From NCBI GenBank assembly GCA_025093555.1, contig JAIWNF010000055.1, positions 186,001-250,000 of the forward strand: DNA of 64,000 nucleotides. Direction: 5' to 3'. Position numbers and translations under genes: made by a program. Every line of letters starts with the position of its first letter. Positions within the stretch are counted from its first letter, which is position 1. The DNA is from Circinella umbellata (Eukaryota; Mucoromycota; Mucoromycetes; Mucorales; Lichtheimiaceae). Below the pieces are notes generated by a model that had not been told where the DNA came from, ran no database searches, and saw only the letters and a list, made by a program, of their open reading frames with translations. Positions 58,870 to 64,000 of this stretch are shown piece after piece.

Positions 58870-59084
58870 CTTTGAAATTTTTTATCTTTTATTTTTTTAC
58901 CATATTCATTCTTTTCAAAAGCTGCTCTTTTTTTCTTTAATATTTTCTTTCTCTCCTTTTATTTTGTTTTTCAACTTTTTTTCAACTTCAACTTCCATTT
59001 TTATCGTTATATATACTCAATAGTTAAATCAACATTACACAGATTTCCAAATAAAGTTTTTTTTCTTCATAATTGTTACACTAG
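58870..59084. other. CACTA 3' flank before the terminal repeats
   Basis: An AT-rich 3' UTR of the Tnp2-type gene with CT-rich runs, then the TTCGCGAGG terminal array. No gene. Confidence 0.5.
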
Positions 59085-59126
59085 TCCTCGCGAACCTCGC
59101 GAACCTCGCGAAAATTTCCCATGGTG

Positions 59127-62060
59127 CGCCAACAGCCTTCACATGCAGAAACATATCTTGCATCAAGATATGTTTTGATTTCGTTCATAGATGGATCGGC
59201 TTGCTCGTTTGTTATACTTTGAGCATTTGATTGTCGCTGATTTTGAGATACCACCACTGCTGTACGATCAGGACCCTTATACACATATTTATAAATATAC
59301 TTGATAGAAGCAATCGAAGTACATATCTCTACATTGATGGGAGCGTCATATTTGGTACATAAAAATATATTGTGAGGTACCACCCATCGATTATCCATTC
59401 GAACACCATTTTTATAAACATGATAATTGTTGTTTCTGTCGTATGGCACACGTTAATCCTTCATCTCAGATAATTAAAATATAAACTATATGTAAAAAAC
59501 AATAAAATAATCTTACATCGGTTGCTTTCTAAATACACAAATAATAATTCTACACAATAACGCTTTATATACAATATATAAATATAATAATCAAACACAA
59601 TTTATTTATTCACAATCACATAATACACAATTTAACATCATATAACATTATCTACAAATACAGGAAAATACACATCTAAAACATATATATATATAACTTA
59701 CTTGTAATAGAAATAATTATTAGATATCTTTTTTATCTTAATATTATTTTCATATAATAAAAGCACCTGAAAGATTCTCACAAGACTTTATCTGTTATCA
59801 TTTTTTATACTTACCTTATTTTCCTGTTAACTTCATATCCATAAATACCACAATTTCTACATCGCCTATAAACAGGATACCCATTTTCGCTCATATTTGT
59901 TTCATCTGAAAGCTGGTTTGGAAAACGTTTTGAACATGCACCCCCTTGCATACATGGCGATCGAGAATTAAGGTCTCCGCAAGGTCCATGCATCATTAAC
60001 CTTTCTACTGTTGCACGTGCAGCTGGATATTGGTCTGCATTGGGCAGTTCGGCTGATACAATGTCATCGACCTCTTTAGGTATTCACGGTTTATCACTTT
60101 GTGCCAAAATGAACAAAATATGAGCATATGGAAGACCACGCTTCTGAAATTCTACAGTATGTATGTGTCCGACTACTTTACCAAGAACCATATCTTTGTG
60201 AGATCATGCATCAATTCTTTCAGTTTTATTTTAAACACACGAACACAAATGTCAGGTCGCTCTGCCGCCGTCTGTCTTGGGAGAAGGGAGTCTTGGATCT
60301 CATGCCATCTGGGATTGGTGGTCATAGTAACAAATATATCTGGTTTTCCAAAGCGTTGTACAATACTCATGGCATCCTGATAAAGTTCTTTCATATGACG
60401 TGGACCTCTAATGAAAGATGAGGGCAGTATAACTCGCTTACTGACATTCACCATATCATTATCACTAAGATCGACAGCATCTGCAACACTTTTATACAAA
60501 TCTGAACGTAGTTTGTCCTGATTGCTCATGATATAGTTAAGACGCTCAGACTCCACCTTGGCGTACATGTCCGTAATATACTGTTGAAATAGCTTACCAA
60601 AGCGATGCAAATCGTTCTGTCCTTCACTATTATCATTGTTGCTATGAATCATCAATTGATATTTATACAAATCCATGCATGTTACATAACTGCCATCAAT
60701 ACATTGTGCTCCAATGTTCCAGCCCTCATCGCCTAAATATTGTATTTGTTAATAATCAGGTATTCTAAACTTTATACTAAATATTAAATACGGTAAATAA
60801 TAATTCAAGCTACCTTGTGGAAACATCAACACATAGTGCATGGCATCATAGAAATGATGGTTAACTGATATCTGTTGCATTTGATTTGATCGAGTTTGCA
60901 CTATAATATCACCATCTCTACTCTGACCTTCATGACCACCATCTACAATTAATAGTCCAACCTCGTCTCCTGTTGGTCTATTGTAGCGTCGTTGATCCAG
61001 TGTACCTTCTGCGTGAATTACCAGTGTAACATCACTTACATCTTCATCTCTCAACTGGGTAGCCATATTATTGAAAGTTTGAGCAAACGGGCATATACGA
61101 TGCATCAAAGTTTGTAAAGTGTTTAAGACCTCCATGTCTATTGAGGCGTTGGTATAATTGCGACGTATTTCTAATTGCCTCTCTATGGATGGTCATGAAC
61201 ATAGATTTGCGCAAAAGATGGCGTATCTTGATCCGTGTTTGGGAGCAAAGAACCAATCAGATGATACACCTCACCATGGATACGAAATTATAAGCACCAC
61301 CACACAAATTTGCAACAGTGTGATCGATACTAGCACCAAGTGATGCAAACTCAATGCATTGTTACGTATATGCATGAATATTAGAACGGAAATTCTTTGA
61401 TGCAGTACCATTACCACGTAGTAGCTGAGCTATTTCTGCTGGAGTAGGACTCAATAGTAAAGACTGATAGAGCCTTTGTTACAGCATAAGTGAACTCAGG
61501 TGTCCTATTAGATGAACTTCCCACACGTTCCAAAATCCACATATGTGCCTGGCAATGGCTGTGCTGACGATCTATTAATCTAAGTGAATGACGTTCAGGA
61601 ATATGATTTGAGGAAACACGTTCAAGAACAATACGAGCCTATACAAATAAAGTCTTTTAAGTAAAAAAAACGAAAACATAATATGTAAAAAGCTTTTTAA
61701 AAACAGGTTATTATTATTACTTCCGTGTTTGCAGGGTTAGCTGTACAATGACGCGAAGTTCTTCGTGAATGGCCGAACTGGCCACAACTTGGACATTGAG
61801 GTTCTGACTATTACCATTGTGGATCAAGAATTAATGATTGCATTCTTTCTTTTCTCTCTATCCCAACTAATACTACTTACGGATTGCTGTTGCAAAGAAC
61901 CACTGTCATTACTTGAATGGTTTCTTTGTTCCTGATCATTCACAAAAATTGTTTCATTCTAGTACGTACAATGCTTAATCGAGCTGCATTCATTAAATGA
62001 TCTCAGTGAGTTCTACGGGAATGCCGGGCTGATGCATGAAGGACAAATTGGAGTGCTCAT
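59127..62060 (-). pseudogene. Helitron 1: Rep (RepHel N-terminal) segment
   Basis: A likely start at 62058-62060 (MSTPICPSCISPAFP). A zinc-knuckle-like PQCPSCGQFGHSRRTSRHC lies at about 61745-61800. The Helitron_like_N region follows: ATQLRDEDVSDVTLVIHAEG, YDAMHYVLMFPQG, RFGKPDIFVTMTTNPRWHEI, then FQKRGLPYAHILFILAQSDK, where the usual first His of the HUH motif is Tyr. Downstream are HGPCGDLNSRSPCMQGGACS and the Rep tyrosine region IKYIYKYVYKG, then YVSACEGCWR at the CACTA insertion. Several stops and frame changes, including TGA after QSDKP, show that it is dead. Introns at about 60733-60815 and 59480-59815 are likely. Confidence 0.85.
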
Positions 62061-62276
62061 TTTATGAATATGCTGTGGTTTTAAAATAAAAATGTAAAAA
62101 ACGTTAAGCAAAAAAAAAGAACTTTATTATAATATTATTATACAGGTCGGTGTTGTTGAGCTGACTCTAAGTATTTCCTTTTTTAGGTTTTATAAAATCT
62201 AAACTTTTTAGTAGTATAGACTAGCGTTTGCCTGCCCTCGCTTCCGCTTCCCGGGTCATTCAACGGAAAACACGTC

Positions 62277-62325
62277 ACAAGGGGGGTAAACCCCCCTTGA
62301 CCCCCCAAAAAGGCGCTTCGCGCCT
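62277..62325 (-). repeat. GC-rich hairpins near the Helitron 2 3' end
   Basis: Two perfect foldbacks lie 50-100 bp before the CTAG terminus, in otherwise AT-rich DNA. Helitrons end with a hairpin close to CTRR; here the closest strong stems are further away than the usual 10-12 nt, so their role as terminator of rolling-circle transfer is uncertain. Confidence 0.55.
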
Positions 62326-62561
62326 AGTAGCGACGATGCCCAAGGCTGTATAATTGTTTTGTGGATCCAGTCAAATAAAAAATAAACTGCATTAGTATAG
62401 TAATAAGTTGTCTTTAAGATGGGATAGAATTTTATTGATAAAAAAGAAAAAAATATATAAAAGTTATTAAAAGTAAGGTGATTTTACTGAAGTTTTGTGG
62501 AAGTAAGGCTATTAAAAGGATGCTGGTTGTTTAAGATAAATTGATCATATATGTAAAGAAG

Positions 62562-64000
62562 TTATGAAATTGAAGAAGGAGGCGGAAGAGGTGATGGAGA
62601 GAATATTTCAGGATATACGACATTCTTTGTAATAGGGCGATCAGCTTGTCTATCCCATTCAGCCATTATATGCAAGTTTCTGTAATCGGTAACGCGTGAA
62701 AATGCGACATATAACTACCATGCGAAAATACTGGATCAGGAAGATAAACACCAAGTGTGTTAATGTTTGACCCTGCGACTTGTTTATACTAAGACAGAAA
62801 GCAGGTTTAGTGGAAATTTTTCCAGATATTTCGCATGGTAATCCAGAAGATTGTGAAGAGCTGATAAGCTTAACACGTGGTATATGGACGCGATTGCCAG
62901 CATGGCTGCCAGTTATAATTTCGGCTTCTATGAGATGTGTATGTAGGTTTCTGCAAATTAGTTTTGTTCCATTACACAGACCCTCTGCTGGATTCAAGTT
63001 ACAGAGAAGGATGACAGGTTGGTTGATTTTTAGACAAGTCGATGAGGTGGGAATCCTATCAAGTTTAAACGAAAAAATAATATAATGATAAGATATCCGA
63101 ATAAATAATGAGTAATATATAATATAAATAGAACGCAGTAAATGAACATGTTAGTGTTGGCATGAATTCATAGGGAAGCTCAACAGAAATACTTGTTACC
63201 TGAAATAGACAATGTGTTTAAAAATTCAGTAGGGATTTGGTTGGCATATTCTTCGCCAGGGACGGTGTCTGCACTCAAATATTCACGGCATTCGCCTGGA
63301 AAACGATCAGTAGCGACATCATTAATGATATCTACTACAGCGTTTTTTGGTGATAATATTGCCCTTTGTGCAAAATATTGTGGGTCGGGTGTTGTATGGC
63401 TGTCTAAATTTGGGTAGATTACATCCAAAAGATTATTTATATTTGAACCTCTTATGCACCGTTCGCGATCAAGAAAAATATAATCTGAGTTTGGACGAAC
63501 TATAAAATGAAAATTAGTATTAAAAGCCATCCTCTTGGGTTTTATTTATATGTATTTTTTTGTTCAAAAGATAAAGTACCTGAAGCCATTTGACCATTGC
63601 GATTTGAAGTAAATCTCGCGCAAATTGTCATGACGTTCGGAATGTTCATTGTTATCGTCAAGGTTTTGTAATCGCATATTGATTGTTAAACGAAAAGTAC
63701 GAATTGAATTCCATAAAGGCGAACGAACAAAACTTGCATTGACACAGTCACTTCTACTTCCTCTTTTGACAACAGGAAGGGTTTGTCGAAAGTCACCACC
63801 AAAAACTATCACTTTGTTACCGAAAAGGGCGTTTTGTAGTGAAGGATCGGTAGCACCCATGATATCCTGAAGTGTACGATTTACAGCCTCAACAGCATGA
63901 CGATGAATCATTGGCACTTCATCCCAAACAATTAAAGAAGCATCGCGAATGGCTTGCGCCCTTTCACTTTGCAAACTAATTGAACATGTAGATGAATCGT
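62562..64000 (-). pseudogene. Helitron 2 Pif1-like helicase, C-terminal part
   Basis: From the window edge: DASLIVWDEVPMIHRHAVEA (Walker B region), NKVIVFGGDFRQTLPVVKRG and FRLTINMRLQNLDDNNEHSE. An intron follows, then NFHFIVRPNSDYIFLDRERC and FPGECREYLSADTVPGEEYA. After another intron come NPAEGLCNGTKLICRNLHTH, PAFCLSINKSQGQT and the final LYVAFSRVTDYRNLHIMAEW, ending PPPSSIS with TAA at 62562. A one-base deletion after SHG (about 62722) shifts the frame before LYVAFSRV, so the gene is broken. Its sequence differs clearly from the Helitron 1 helicase, so this is a different family. Confidence 0.82.

Larger units (their letters stand above)
50099..59126 (+). mobile_element. CACTA (EnSpm-like) transposon inside Helitron 1
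   Basis: The element is 9028 bp, about 5.9-6.5 kb once element B and the candidate solo LTR are removed. Tips CACCATGGGAAATTTTCGCG are perfect inverted repeats with 3-bp CGC duplications (50096-50098 and 59127-59129). Removing it restores the Helitron codons CW-RLFSF with no mismatch. Just inside both ends are tandem TTCGCGAGG units (50116-50144; 59085-59110). It contains a Tnp2-type gene (+) and a divergent companion gene (-), the usual CACTA layout. Confidence 0.92.
45416..62220 (-). mobile_element. Helitron 1 (minus orientation), multiply interrupted
   Basis: The 5' end is at 62220, where the minus strand reads TCTATACTACTAAAAAG, matching the TCT..ACTA start known for Helitrons. The body is Rep (59127-62060), linker (49767-50098) and helicase (45416-46605). 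The gaps are the CACTA element and element A. No hairpin-CTRR 3' end was found before the hAT-like break at 45415, so the element is 3'-truncated here or its end lies elsewhere. Confidence 0.85.
62221..64000 (-). mobile_element. Helitron 2, 3' part, abutting Helitron 1
   Basis: The minus-strand 3' end is CTAG at 62221-62224. Upstream lie GC-rich foldback sequences: AAGGGGGGTTTACCCCCCTT (62278-62297) and GGCGCGAAGCGCC (62311-62323). A Helitron helicase lies above. The next base on the minus strand begins Helitron 1, so the two form a head-to-tail pair. The 5' part lies beyond the window. Confidence 0.75.

Noticed and set aside
59081..59449. ORF ending GNFREVREVRED as a genuine protein C-terminus
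   Set aside because: The last residues are encoded by the CACTA terminal array; the real Helitron protein continues at 50098 downward.
1..64000. tRNA, rRNA, snoRNA, CRISPR arrays, bacterial operons or phage genes
   Set aside because: No cloverleaf B-box with a partner A-box, no spaced identical repeats and no bacterial gene style were seen; small non-coding RNAs cannot be excluded by eye.

Overview
The window reads as a eukaryotic nuclear contig from an AT-rich fungus. Introns are short (about 60-200 bp, GT..AG), and the genes encode a GH18 chitinase, ribosomal protein eL13, ORC5, an RFX factor and an Erf4-like protein. The mobile elements (DIRS, Crypton with a GCR1_C domain, Helitrons, CACTA, pogo, Tc1) suit an early-diverging lineage, most likely Mucoromycota/Mucorales. 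That lineage call is inference from gene style and element content, not a taxonomic test.

Region 1 (1-23.5 kb) is ordinary host sequence. In order it holds a gamma-glutamyltranspeptidase-like gene (-), an RFX-type transcription factor (-), ORC5 (-), an Erf4/golgin-A7-like gene (-), a GH18 chitinase (-), a second GGT-like gene (+) inverted relative to the first and sharing its 12-exon structure, eL13 (-) and an inner-membrane-peptidase-like signal peptidase (+). All gene models were rebuilt by joining exons by eye; where every exon was measured the sum is in frame (GGT copies 594 and 576 aa, eL13 211 aa, peptidase 183 aa).

Region 2 (24.6-41 kb) is a nest of mobile elements. A DIRS-like remnant ends at a pogo/Tigger element (TA duplication). 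Next comes a small element with CTAAAC-type iterons, split by a 10.5 kb Gypsy-type LTR retrotransposon. That element has lost protease, RT and RNase H, and carries a Crypton and an intact Tc1 transposon.

Region 3 (41.5-64 kb) is a second nest. Two Helitrons lie head to tail on the minus strand and abut at 62220/62221. The downstream Helitron is broken by a CACTA element (CGC duplication), by a Tc1/mariner-like element A (TA duplication), and at its helicase end by an hAT-like element. That hAT-like element carries an apparently intact two-gene PIF/Harbinger transposon. The CACTA element is itself broken by element B, a relative of A, and by a candidate solo LTR.

Removing element A, the CACTA and element B each restores the reading frame of the interrupted gene, which fixes their ends to the base. 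The most interesting item is the A/B family. Its DDE transposase has an unusually long second-D to E spacing and a CC..H motif, and both copies have TA target duplications and related GGTGCAT termini. No tRNA, rRNA, CRISPR or prokaryotic feature was seen.
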